Below are positions 47,942 through 57,811 of a stretch of DNA of 64,000 nucleotides, one piece after another (within the stretch, counting starts at the first letter, position 1; each line of letters opens with the position of its first letter). The DNA lies in contig QAOA01005518.1 in the NCBI GenBank assembly GCA_003255065.1, positions 62,001 to 126,000 of the forward strand. The letters are read 5' to 3'. The DNA comes from Cercis canadensis. Lineage: Eukaryota > Streptophyta > Magnoliopsida > Fabales > Fabaceae. The notes beneath the pieces are model-generated. The model worked only from the letters and a program-made list of their open reading frames with translations. It searched no databases and had not been told where the DNA came from. Both the position numbers and the translations under genes were made by a program.

Positions 47942-48972
47942 TGAGAGTTCAAATATGCTCCTAAAGGGGGGTGAATAGGAGTTTATAAATAATTTTGAAC
48001 AGAAAGATAGATTGAAATTATTTTTGGAGTAACCAGTTTGCATGTTAAAACTTGTTTTCAACAAGTAACATAAAGAAGTATAAAACAAGTTTGATAACAA
48101 GTTGCATAACAATATAGAATATATCAGATAGAGCAAACGTAAAGTATTCAAATAATAGAAACTTAAAGAAAACAGAGAGTAGAGATTGAGTCCAAAGTTT
48201 ATAGTAGTTCGGCTAACAAAGCCTACGTCTACTTTCCCAAAGCTGGGGTTCCACTAGCAGTTGAGGTTATTTGATCAAGCTTCTCCAAGCTCCTTACAAC
48301 ATTGGTTTTACACGAGCTAACCATAAACTCCTTCTCACTAGTTTCACAAGAGATCACCAGAAAAACTCTCTCTCTTTTTAACCAAGAGTTCAGGTCACTC
48401 TCCCCAGATTCCCTTAATGGAAATTTGTATTACAAAAACCCATAATGAATTTAGTCCCAAAGGAAAAATAAGACTCTCTCTCAAAAAATAATACAGAAAT
48501 AATATAAGTGGAGAAATGAGAAGATAGTTAACTTCTTTTGTAATTGTACATAATTTTTCTTCTAACTTTTGCTTTTATTTTTCTTAAGTTCACCAGCATT
48601 TGGGTCTTCAATTTATAGGAGTCTAGAGGTAGAGGATGATCATTTGAATTGTAGATAGGGTTTTCAATGCTTGGCTGCCCATTCGTGCTATATTAGGAAT
48701 CCTTTTATTTCTCTTTGATTTAATTCTTAATATAGATTCTCTTTTGAAAAGCTTCCTTTTATAACTTCCAACAGCTCTTTTTTGATTGATTTCTTCCAAA
48801 TGTTTATTCCTCTGATTGAGTGATATTTACTTCTACTCCTTGTCATTCTAGACCCAAGATGATCACTAACCTAGCACTTTAATAAAACACTTAGTAAACA
48901 GATTTAGAATTAGTGACTTACTAAAGTCATTTGTTATCATCAAAACTGGTATTGGAAACTGTGGAACTAACA
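47942..48972 (-). mobile_element. 5' LTR of the Sirevirus
   Basis: 1,031 bp. The minus strand runs TGTTAGTTCCACAGTTTCC ... GAGCATATTTGAACTCTCA. It is highly similar to the solo LTR 24,207-25,329 over its length. The outer flank tttct (48,973-48,977) equals the target duplication of that solo LTR, and the following 570 bp also match. Confidence 0.9.
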
Positions 48973-49277
48973 TTTCTTTGCAGAGTGCCTTTGTTTTCTT
49001 GATAATCCTCTTTTTAACAAGTGAATTCTTTTTTGTTTCTCTTTTCTTACTGTTGCTTGATAAGAACACATAGAATTGTGAAAATCACTAGTTTTTCTTT
49101 ACTTGTCAACTAGTCCTTTGAATCATTTTTTTTCTTTTTTTCATTGAAGGTTACATAATAAGGGGTAGTATATTCCTTTTCAAAATCCCACCTCACCCTC
49201 TCCTAATGAAATTTGAACTCAATATCTCTACAATAAAATATCAAATGCTCAATCACAATAGTGTCCCCTTGGGATTG
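48973..49277. repeat. Flanking DNA, duplicate of 25,330-25,636
   Basis: Matches the right flank of the 24 kb solo LTR with only scattered differences ('cttgataatcctcttt', 'gaaggttacataataagggg'). It is non-coding as far as I can see and leads directly into the tandem array. Confidence 0.8.
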
Positions 49278-50749
49278 TCTCCTTTTTAACAAGCATGGTT
49301 TGATTTTATGGTTCTTATAGGAGCCAATTTTCGGTGCCCCCTTTGGAGTGTTTCTAATGGGACTTAATCCCCCGGGAACACTAAATACTCCCGTTTAAAA
49401 TTCTTACGTCTAGCCACCAAAGCTGCTATTTGAGCAATGCCCCTCAAATGTTTAATTATAACAATACCAAGATTCCAATCTCAGGTTATTAATTAATTGA
49501 CAATTGAAAAGAAAGGCACAAATCTAGTGTAATAAAAAACCAAGTAATCGGGGACTCTAGTTGGATGGACCTCCCTCAACTTTGAATCGTTAGCGACATA
49601 GCATACTTGAATTGGCACCAACTTGATTCAAAAGCTTAAGCATGCAAGTCTCTTTTCTAACAAGCATGGTTTGATTTTATTGTTGTTATTGCCAATTTTC
49701 TGTGCCCCTTCTGCAATGGTTCTAATAGGATTTGATCCCTCAAGAACACCAAATACTCCCATTTAAAATTCTTACGTCTGGCCACAAAAGTTACTATTTG
49801 ATCAGTGCCCCTCAAGTGTTTAATTATAACAATACCAAGATTCCAATATCAAGTTATTAATTAATTGACAATTGAAAAGAAAGGCATAAATATTGTGAAA
49901 TAAAAAACCAAGTAATGGGGACTCTTGTTGCATGGACCTCCCTCAACTTTGAATAGTTAGTGACATAGCATACTTGAATTGGCACCAACTTGATTCAAAA
50001 GCTTAAGCATGCAAGTCTCTTTTCTAACAAGCATGGTTTGATTTTATTGTTCTTATTACCAGTTTTCTGTGCCCCTTCTGCAGTGGTTCTAATGGGACTT
50101 GATCCCTCGGGAACACCAAATACTCCCATTTAAAATTCTTACGTTTGGCCCCAAAAGTTACTATTTGATCAATGCCCCTCAAGTGTTTAATTATAACAAT
50201 ACCAATATTCCAATCTCAGGTTATTAATTAATTGACAATTGAAAAGAAAGGCACAAATATTGTGTAATCAAAAACCAAGTAATGGGGACTCTAGTTGCAT
50301 GGACCTCCCTCAACTTTGAATACTTAGTGACATCGCATACTTGAATTGGTACCAACTTGATCCAAAAGCTTAAACTCACAAGTCTCTTTTCTAACAAGCA
50401 TGGTTTGATTTTATTGTTCTTATTGCCAATTTTCGGTGGCCCCTTTGGAGTGGTTCTAATATGACTTGATCCCCTGAGAACACCAAACACTCCCATTTAA
50501 AATGCTTACGTTTGAACACCAAAGCTGCTATTTGCAATGCCCCTCAAGTGTTTAATTATAACAATACCAATATTCCAATCTCAGGTTATTAATTAATTGA
50601 CAATTGAAAAGTAAAGGAACAAATCTTGTGTAATAAAAAACCAAGTAATGGGGGACTCTAGTTGCATGGACCTCCCTCAATTTTGAATAGTTAGTGACAT
50701 AGCATACTTGAATTTGTACTAACCATATTCAAAAGCTTAAGCTCACAAG
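49278..50749. repeat. Four tandem copies of a ~367 bp unit
   Basis: Each unit opens 'tctcttttctaacaagcatgg' (49,278 variant, 49,649, 50,016 and 50,383), giving periods of 371, 367 and 367. Shared inner blocks are 'accaaatactcccatttaaa', 'cccctcaagtgtttaatta', 'ggttattaattaattgacaa' and 'gcatggacctccctcaa'. Units differ by substitutions, and the array ends near 50,749. A fifth, partial copy stands alone at 25,637-25,905. No terminal repeats or coding frames are conserved across units. Confidence 0.9.
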
Positions 50750-51159
50750 TCTTGGGCTAATCCAAATATTATATACCATGCTCCTTTATCTTTTTTACCT
50801 AATGTGGGACTTCTTGACTTTATTATTTAACACTTACTCCACTCACATATGCATTCTTAACAGATACTACTAAAAGTCTTAGAACTAGAAGCAACATATG
50901 TGGGTGAAACACGTCCAAATAATACTATACACATGAAAATGAAGATAGGTGGAATACAAACTACTGATTAAGGGAACACAAGCAAGGCAGTAGAAGGAGT
51001 CCAAGATACTAGTTTTGTTCCTACATTGAGCATCTCTATAGCTAAATCTTTATGTAGTTCATTTTGTTTAACTCGACCAATGTCTCCAATGCCAAGTGTC
51101 TTATAACAGAATAAAAAAGGAAAAGTTCTGAAGCATTTGATAGAACATTAGGCATCAAG
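50750..51159. other. Unassigned DNA
   Basis: No clear gene. The minus strand has short stretches with codon-like composition next to the exon-like segments at 51,160-51,570, so this may be the degraded downstream part of the same host gene. I see no family motif. Confidence 0.3.
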
Positions 51160-51570
51160 AGGGTCCCGTGGAATTTCATTTGCCTTGCGTTTGATAGTAA
51201 TGACAGAGCATTCACCATGCTTCACACAAAATTAACTCAAAGTGCCGACAAAAGCCTTGGAAAACATATTAAGGATTCCTTCATCAGTAACACATTTCAG
51301 AATAAACTAGATTTCATGAGTATTTATGCAATTTTTTTTTAATTTGTAACAATTCAAGGAAACAATGAGCAATTATAAGTCCATGGAAAATAGAACTATG
51401 GATATACCTATGGAAAGGACTAAGACCTCGGCTGCCTCAACCAGAAAATCTGGCTGGACTCGTTTCATCTCATGACAAATTACCTCTATCTTCCAAACTC
51501 TAACCCCACTTATGGGTCTGTCAGATTTCTTTCTTAAAACAAATGTGGGGCATCGATTTGTAATTACTAG
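51160..51570 (-). pseudogene. Two exon-like stretches of an unidentified host gene
   Basis: Minus strand, first stretch about 51,570-51,409: an open frame containing 'RCPTFVLRKKSDRPISGVRV' and continuing 'WKIEVICHEMKRVQPDFLVE', closing at an AG/GTATAT donor-like site (51,408). Second stretch about 51,322-51,160, after a ctag acceptor-like site: 'FILKCVTDEGILNMFSKAF', then 'FCVKHGECSVITIKRKANEI', with one in-frame stop between these two parts. The amino-acid composition and the splice-like edges suggest exons of one old gene, now dead. I do not recognise the family. Confidence 0.3.
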
Positions 51571-53373
51571 AACTCCATGCCTAATTCATAATATTATATT
51601 ACATTTGTGCACATTTTCTAATTACGTGCATTACCACTTCAGCCCATAACTAGTCAAAAGCAGCAACTCAACCAGCCAATTGTTAGGCTACGTGTTACTA
51701 TCAGTTGTTGCATTTGCACAACTTGTGGCACCGAAGTCGTTCCCTTATTTATGAGTTATGTTTTTTTTTTTTTTCCAACTAATACTTTAATGTGGTAAAG
51801 TCACTCTCAAATCATAATAATGTATCTTCCCTCCATTAGCAGAAGATAAGAATACAACATAGAAGCACATTTAAAATTTGTCATGGGAGGTAGCATCACT
51901 GTGGGGGTAGAGTACAATCATTTACATGCAACATGACAAATAAGATTCTTCATAAACATCCAAAAGATAATAACTCTAAAAAAAAAATGACAAATGGAGA
52001 AGTGGCAGTCGATAACTTGAAGTAAGCAAATAAATGACCACAAAACATTTCCCCCACATTTCTATAATGAGATAAATGAACAATAAGTTTTTCCAAGGAA
52101 AACAAAAAGAGAGAAACTTATCATAGAGAGGAAAATGGAATAAATACAAGAATAATACAGGAATGTCTATGATCAATTATAAGTGATCAAACCTACTCCT
52201 TTTTCCTTTTGAATTTAAATGCAATTACATATATAATAGTACAAATTAAGAAGAATCAAGTGACCCTTACTATACTTAATGAACAAAGTATTGGATTTCT
52301 ACCCAAACATGCACTAAATTTGTCTTCGTTTCTAACATAGAGGGAAAGAAAACTGAAAACAATAGAAAGAAACTAGGCTCGTACAATTATTTTTCACATG
52401 CAATCATGTAACCGAAAAATATAGTATATTAACTTTTGATTTTAGTAACATTGCAAAGATTTGGAGAAATCGAGTTACTCGAAGTCTATTATAACAATTA
52501 GTTCACTAAAAAATACATAAACAAAACTATACATAAAAAATGTCAGAAAATTGTTTGAAAAGATAGTTAAAGTTCTTCTACCAAATTAAGTTCAAATTAA
52601 ACTAATTGTTTAGGTATTTGACTTATATTGGGTGACTTGGAATTATACAAAAATCAAATATTTGTTCTGCCATGAACTCTCTCTCTTAGGTGGGGTGGTA
52701 GTGCTACCTGCCATTATTGGTGGAGGTAGCTTGGCAATACCGTAATTTTTTTTTGCAATTCAAGAAATACATTGAATCACTGTATATACATGGTCTAGCT
52801 AGCTTCTACACTATAATGATGACGTTGTGGATAATCTAAAATTGACATAAACTCAATGTAGACTGGACAATATACGGAAAATACCTATAATGCATATGCT
52901 CTTATTGAGAGCAAACTATACACCATTGGTGGTTGGTGATTGCCATTGGTACAATTTGTTGATGTGATTTTAAACAATAGTGTCATCTACACAATTCTTT
53001 TTTTTGTTATAACATTATACATATATTGCATGATAGACTTTGAATTTAATTAAACTCATTTCATTTTTTTTTTCTTTTTTTGTTTAACTCATTCTGCCAC
53101 AAATAAAATTTGTAAAAAAATTGTGTAATATCATTATAGCTTTTAAAATGGGCTTCTACCTTGCATTCTTACCTTCTTTGGATGAATTGATGGTTTAAAT
53201 CCTACTATAAGGATTTGGAATTGACAATGCATGTGACGAGATTTTGTTGTTTGTGACTTGATTCTGAGCGACATTAATGTCTTTGTATATTTGTATTAAT
53301 ATTGTAGAAGAGACATAACAATGTTTATTTGCCACTTAAACTCTCTGTGTAGAAGCATCTTGAAAGGATAACA
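51571..53373. other. Unassigned AT-rich DNA, no gene seen
   Basis: No long or family-like reading frame, no LTR ends and no clear inverted repeats by eye. There are several T or A runs (51,762, 52,748 and 53,066). It may be host intergenic DNA. Confidence 0.5.
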
Positions 53374-54840
53374 TGTACAGAACCATACAAATAGAATCAA
53401 GGGTTTATCAGACTATAGCCTTAAAGAAGCAAAAGATTGAAATAAAATGAACTTAATCTTCATTACTGAAGGTTGAAGTATATGCATACCTTTACAAGTA
53501 TTCAAAAATATTCAAAAGGGAAATCCTAGATTTTACCCTAAATCTAAGTAATCTATAATTTAGTATTTGAATTCTATTTTAATTCTATCTAACAGTCCTA
53601 GATAAGCTAGGAGTTGGTTACATTAGGAGTTCTATCATCCCCCCACAAGATGGTGGTCCCATCAGAGACACCAATCTTGTTTCTAAGTCTGCAAAAGGTA
53701 GATGTAGGAAGCGGTTTGGTGAGGATGTTGGCAAGTTAGTCTTTAGTTAAAACATGAGAGACCTTTAATTGATTTGCTTGAACCTTTTCCCAAACAAAAT
53801 GATAATGAAGTGAAATATGTTTCATCCTTGAGTGAAAGACTGGGTTTGCACATAGGTAAGTAACACCAACATTATGACAAAAAATAATGGATGTGCTAGC
53901 AAGGGAGATACCAAGTTTTGTCAAGAGATTAGTAAGCCACATGAGTTCAGCAGTAGTGGATGCAACAGATCTATATTCGGTTTCTGTGCTAGGCTGAGCT
54001 ACACTTTGCTATTTCTTGGATGACCAAGACAAAACATTGGACCCCATGAAGACTGGGTGAGCTGAAGTGAAGGTGCGGCCATTGGGATCACAACCTAATA
54101 TGCATTTGAAAAAGCAAAGAGCTAAAGCTAGCAATTATTTTTTAGATGAAGACTGAAATGAAATGTGAGATACCGAAGCACTCTCTTGAGAGCAGTGAGA
54201 TGTGTGACAGTTGGTTTATGCATGAATTGAGAGAGTTTATTCATTGCATAACCAATGTCAGGACGAGTCAGGGAGAGGTATTGGAGAGCTCTAATGATGC
54301 TCCTATATTTGTGGGTTCGGTTGGAGAAGAACCATCATCAAGAGATAGTGAGATTGAGGTGGACATTGGTATAGTTGCCCCTTTTGCACCTGCCATCTTG
54401 GATTTCTCTAAAAGATCATGTATGTACTTGTGTTGAGATAAAAAAAGTGTCATCTTCTAGAGGGAGAAACTCAACCCCAAGAAAGTACGATGGAGTATCT
54501 AGATTCTTTAGAGAAAAATGTAAGGCAAGATGTGTACAAAAGGTAGACAAAAATCCAGCATGATTACTAATGAGCAGCAAGTTGTCCATATAAACAAGAA
54601 AATATGCAATTATACCAGATTTTTTATATATGAACAAAGAGCCATCTGAGAGAGAGTTGACAAACCCATAAGATAAGAGATAAGGGAATGGATAATGATG
54701 AGTCCGAGGAAGGGGGAAAGTTGGACGAATTTAGGGGAAGTGCTTGTATTTAAAGGTGAAGATGAGGTAGGACTCTGTTAAGAGATAGTAGAATTGGAGG
54801 TGAAGTTGGATACTTGATAGTAGGTGACTGAAATCAGGGA
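53374..54840 (-). mobile_element. Ty1/copia fragment (non-Sirevirus): RT, RNase H, 3' LTR
   Basis: The minus strand carries 'GFVNSLSDGSLFIYKKSG' and 'YFLVYMDNLLLISN' (RT catalytic region, family YVDDLL.T), 'FSLKNLDTPSYFLGVEF', '[16 protein letters not shown]', then RNase H 'ELMWLTNLLTKLGI', 'NPVFHSRMKHISLHYHFV' and 'LANILTKPL'. A polypurine tract (inverse of tcccccca at 53,638) and an LTR of about 260 bp starting TGATAGAACTCC follow (53,637 to about 53,374). A Ser/Thr/Pro-rich piece near 54,720-54,840 fits the integrase-RT hinge. It is broken. The left LTR edge is approximate. Confidence 0.75.
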
Positions 54841-56489
54841 ACAAAATTTCATGTCATTTTGTATGAAACACACAAAATTTTTTGATTTCATCCGTTAACG
54901 ACACAAAATACCATTCCATTTCCGAAATTGTGTCTTTTCCATCGAAACATAATTGTGTCAGTGTGTTTCAGAGGAAACTGACTGAAATTGCAAAGTTTTC
55001 GAAGTGCATGTACGAAACAAACTGAAAAAGATAAGCAAAAGCAATTGAGAAAGGAAAAAGATGAGACAATTTATTGGACAGTTCATGAACAACAAAGAAA
55101 GGACAATAATTTGTAAAGTTAAATAAAAACAAATGAGACAATTTGTCTCCATTATATTCACAGATTCTTAACTCATTCAAAGAATTGAGAGGTGAAAATC
55201 TATATCCCATTATTTCTCAACCTCCACCAACCTTCAACTTGTTTGTGTGAAATAGAGAAGAATTTTGAAGCTGCCCAGCTACATTTATCTTCCCCTGAAA
55301 GTCAATATCTTTGCCTGAAGGTTAGTCTGTCCTTGTATCCCTCTGGCAATAACGATCTTGCATCTTCTAGCCCTTTAATTTGTGATTTTTGGTTCTCCAT
55401 CCTCTCTGCATATGCTTTTATTCTTAATGTTATATTTGAAACTTGAAAGAAAAAGAAAACCACTGGCACATGCACATGGTTTCCGTTTCTATATCCAATG
55501 GTGGTATTTTTATTTTTGGTTCTCCATTTCTTTCTTGTTGTTGTGTTTTGATTCACCTTTATCCTTTCTATTTTGTTTCGTTTTCCTTGTGTTCTTGTGT
55601 TTTCTTGTTGATTCCATGGAATTCTAGTTGTGTTAATCTTATTCTTTATTTTTTTCAAATTTCTGAAAATTTTGTAGTTATCTTTTCTGTTAATTCCCTT
55701 TGTGTCCGTGGTAACTACCTATAAGGCTCCGTTTGGGTGTGTTTCATTTTCATTTTTTTGGGTTTTCTTGCTATTATACATTTTGGGGCTGCTGATTTAT
55801 CTCTTGTCCTTATAACTTTTGAAGTTATGGTTGAATCATTAGTATTAAAAAAAATAAAAATTAAGGGCATGTTTGAAAGAAAGTATGAACATTCAAAGTG
55901 TTCTTGAAAAAAGAATTTAGAAATTCGTACAAAAAAAAAATTCTAGAATAGATGCAAAAGAGTGAAAATAAATGCCCTTTGAGTTGTTTGATGCCTCATG
56001 AGATAGCCCTTGAGTTGAGATTGCCTTAATTGCTCAAATTGTGTTTGAAAATTGTTGGACTAACTTGAAATTTGGAAAGTTCTTTTGCAATTTGGTTTTA
56101 TTTCCCAAGTGCTTTGTGAAATAAGAATTTTCCTTTGCCTAATCATCCTATTCAGTGTTGAGTTCAAATTGTCCTTGTTCTTGAACTTTGTTTCCCTTGT
56201 TCTTGTGCTGTTTGTCTTCCTTGTGCATGCACCATGCTTTCCATTCTTACGGGTGTGCTGATATGCTTTGTTGGGTTGTCACATAAAACATCTTCTTGAT
56301 TCAATTTGCTAGTTCAATAAAGAACTAAAGAGATAAATTAAGAGTGGTAAAAGGCAAGAGTGTGTAAGTGCATTAGAGGGTAAAAGTCAACTATTGTGCT
56401 TAAACACGAGTGACATATTCTTAAGTGTATACACGAGAGTAAAGTGTGGTGAGGAACACTTTATTTCTCTAACCCATTTTGTAGGTTTC
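54841..56489. other. Unassigned DNA, partly leader of a gypsy element
   Basis: Up to about 55,730 the strands carry overlapping open frames of low complexity with no family resemblance. At 55,732 'ggctccgtttgggtgtgtttc' looks like the terminal sequence common to many plant MITEs, but I find no partner end. From about 56,280 the sequence probably is the leader of the gypsy gag piece that starts near 56,500. Confidence 0.35.
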
Positions 56490-56617
56490 ATAAACACTCA
56501 TGGAGGAGAGTAGTGATCAAGTTGACCAAACTTTCTTGCTAGGGGCAATGCAGTAACAATTTGAAAGAATGAACACCCGGTTTGATGAATTTAGACACCA
56601 GATTGAAATAGTAGAAG
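56490..56617 (+). mobile_element. Ty3/gypsy gag N-terminal scrap
   Basis: The plus strand reads 'MEESSDQVDQTFLLGAMQ' and 'QFERMNTRFDEFRHQIE', a gag N terminus of the kind 'M...QQFER.N..F.E....'. It is broken. The Athila LTR starts at 56,618 within it, so this element was present first. Confidence 0.5.
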
Positions 56618-57811
56618 TGATAATCACACTTTTATACAGTAATTAACCCTCATATTTAGTGTCTTAAATATCTTTTAGTGCTTAATTGAGTGGGCTTGGC
56701 CTTATTTCATAAGTTTGGGTTCATATTGGGCTTAATTGTTCTATTCAGCATTATTAGGGTTTTGATACTGTTTCTGTATTTCGGGTATATCTTTAGTTCT
56801 GGAAGTCTAAAAATTGTGAATCTTAACTTGTAGGAAAGCTAAGATGATTTTCTACAACTTTCATTCAGACCTCAAAGGCCAATTCGGACATCCAGTAGAT
56901 CCAATTTGACCTGGAAGTCAGAGCAGAGATGCTGCCGCTGGAATCTGACCCGCATGCATAGATTAGACCATAACTTGGGATGTAGGTGTCTTATGGACTT
57001 TAAACTGGTTCCATTGGAAATCAGAAACATAGGGCTTCAATTGTTATGAAGTCTAGTTCTCCAAATTATGTCTTTTTGATGGTCTTATTACCTGTCGAAA
57101 CCAGTTGATTACTCCAAAGACCTCTTAAGACCTAATTGGGCTTAACTCCCTCAATTCAGGCCCAATAAGGCCCAAACCGGAGCCCATTTGAAGCTGAGGT
57201 CCAGAGGTTTAAACCTAGGTTAAGGGTAATTTGGGTGTGCACTAAATTTTTGATATTATAATTAGGTTAAAAGAGGCAGCATTTTGATAATTCTAGCTAG
57301 ATAGTTTTTAGGCAACTTTAGTTTTCTCTCTTGAAAATTCTGGAAATCTTTGATTTATGACTGCACTTCTCCATTGGAGCTTGGATTTCATGACCATGGA
57401 GGAGTAGAATCCTTGTAACCAAGTTAGACTCCTGATTAAATTCGGTTTTGATTTTGAGATTATGTTTTTAATTGGATTAAACTTAATGCAATTTCTTCTT
57501 CTATGAATTTCTGCCTTGCTTTAATCTTTGTATGAATTCATGGAGATCTTTGTAATTTATATGGATATTGAAGTAAGAAATAGAATTTAGATTGATCAAT
57601 CTTTAATCTGTTGTTAGAATTCAAAGAAGCTATGTTATGCTAATTGATGTTCGGTTTTTAGATTAATCACTAATTGCTTAGTCTTTGTGATTACAAGATT
57701 AGTGAATATATGTGGTTAATCGAATCCTGAGTGATAACTCAGTAGGAACAATTAATTATAATTAGAGATTTTAGTTGTGATTAAACTCAATTAGTAGTTC
57801 TGCATTAGGAC

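Larger units (their letters stand above)
42900..48972 (-). mobile_element. Sirevirus (Ty1/copia) element
   Basis: Minus-strand order: 5' LTR (48,972 to 47,942), Met-tRNA primer binding site, gag with zinc knuckle and coiled coil, reverse transcriptase and RNase H, envelope-like frame and 3' untranslated region (ending at 42,900). LTR start TGTTAGTTCCACAG and the 'tcaccccccttta' block match the solo LTR at 24,207. It is a Sirevirus by gag architecture, RT wording, primer binding site and the extra ORF after pol. It is broken, with many breaks. Right flank tttct matches the target duplication of the 24 kb solo LTR. Confidence 0.85.

Noticed and set aside
54968-55210. Minus-strand 80-codon frame with hydrophobic stretches as a small membrane protein
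   Set aside because: Composition follows the local AT bias; there is no homologous motif, and no promoter or splice evidence.
55192-55724. Overlapping open frames on both strands (up to 118 codons)
   Set aside because: Low-complexity composition, no motif, mutually overlapping; no evidence for a gene.
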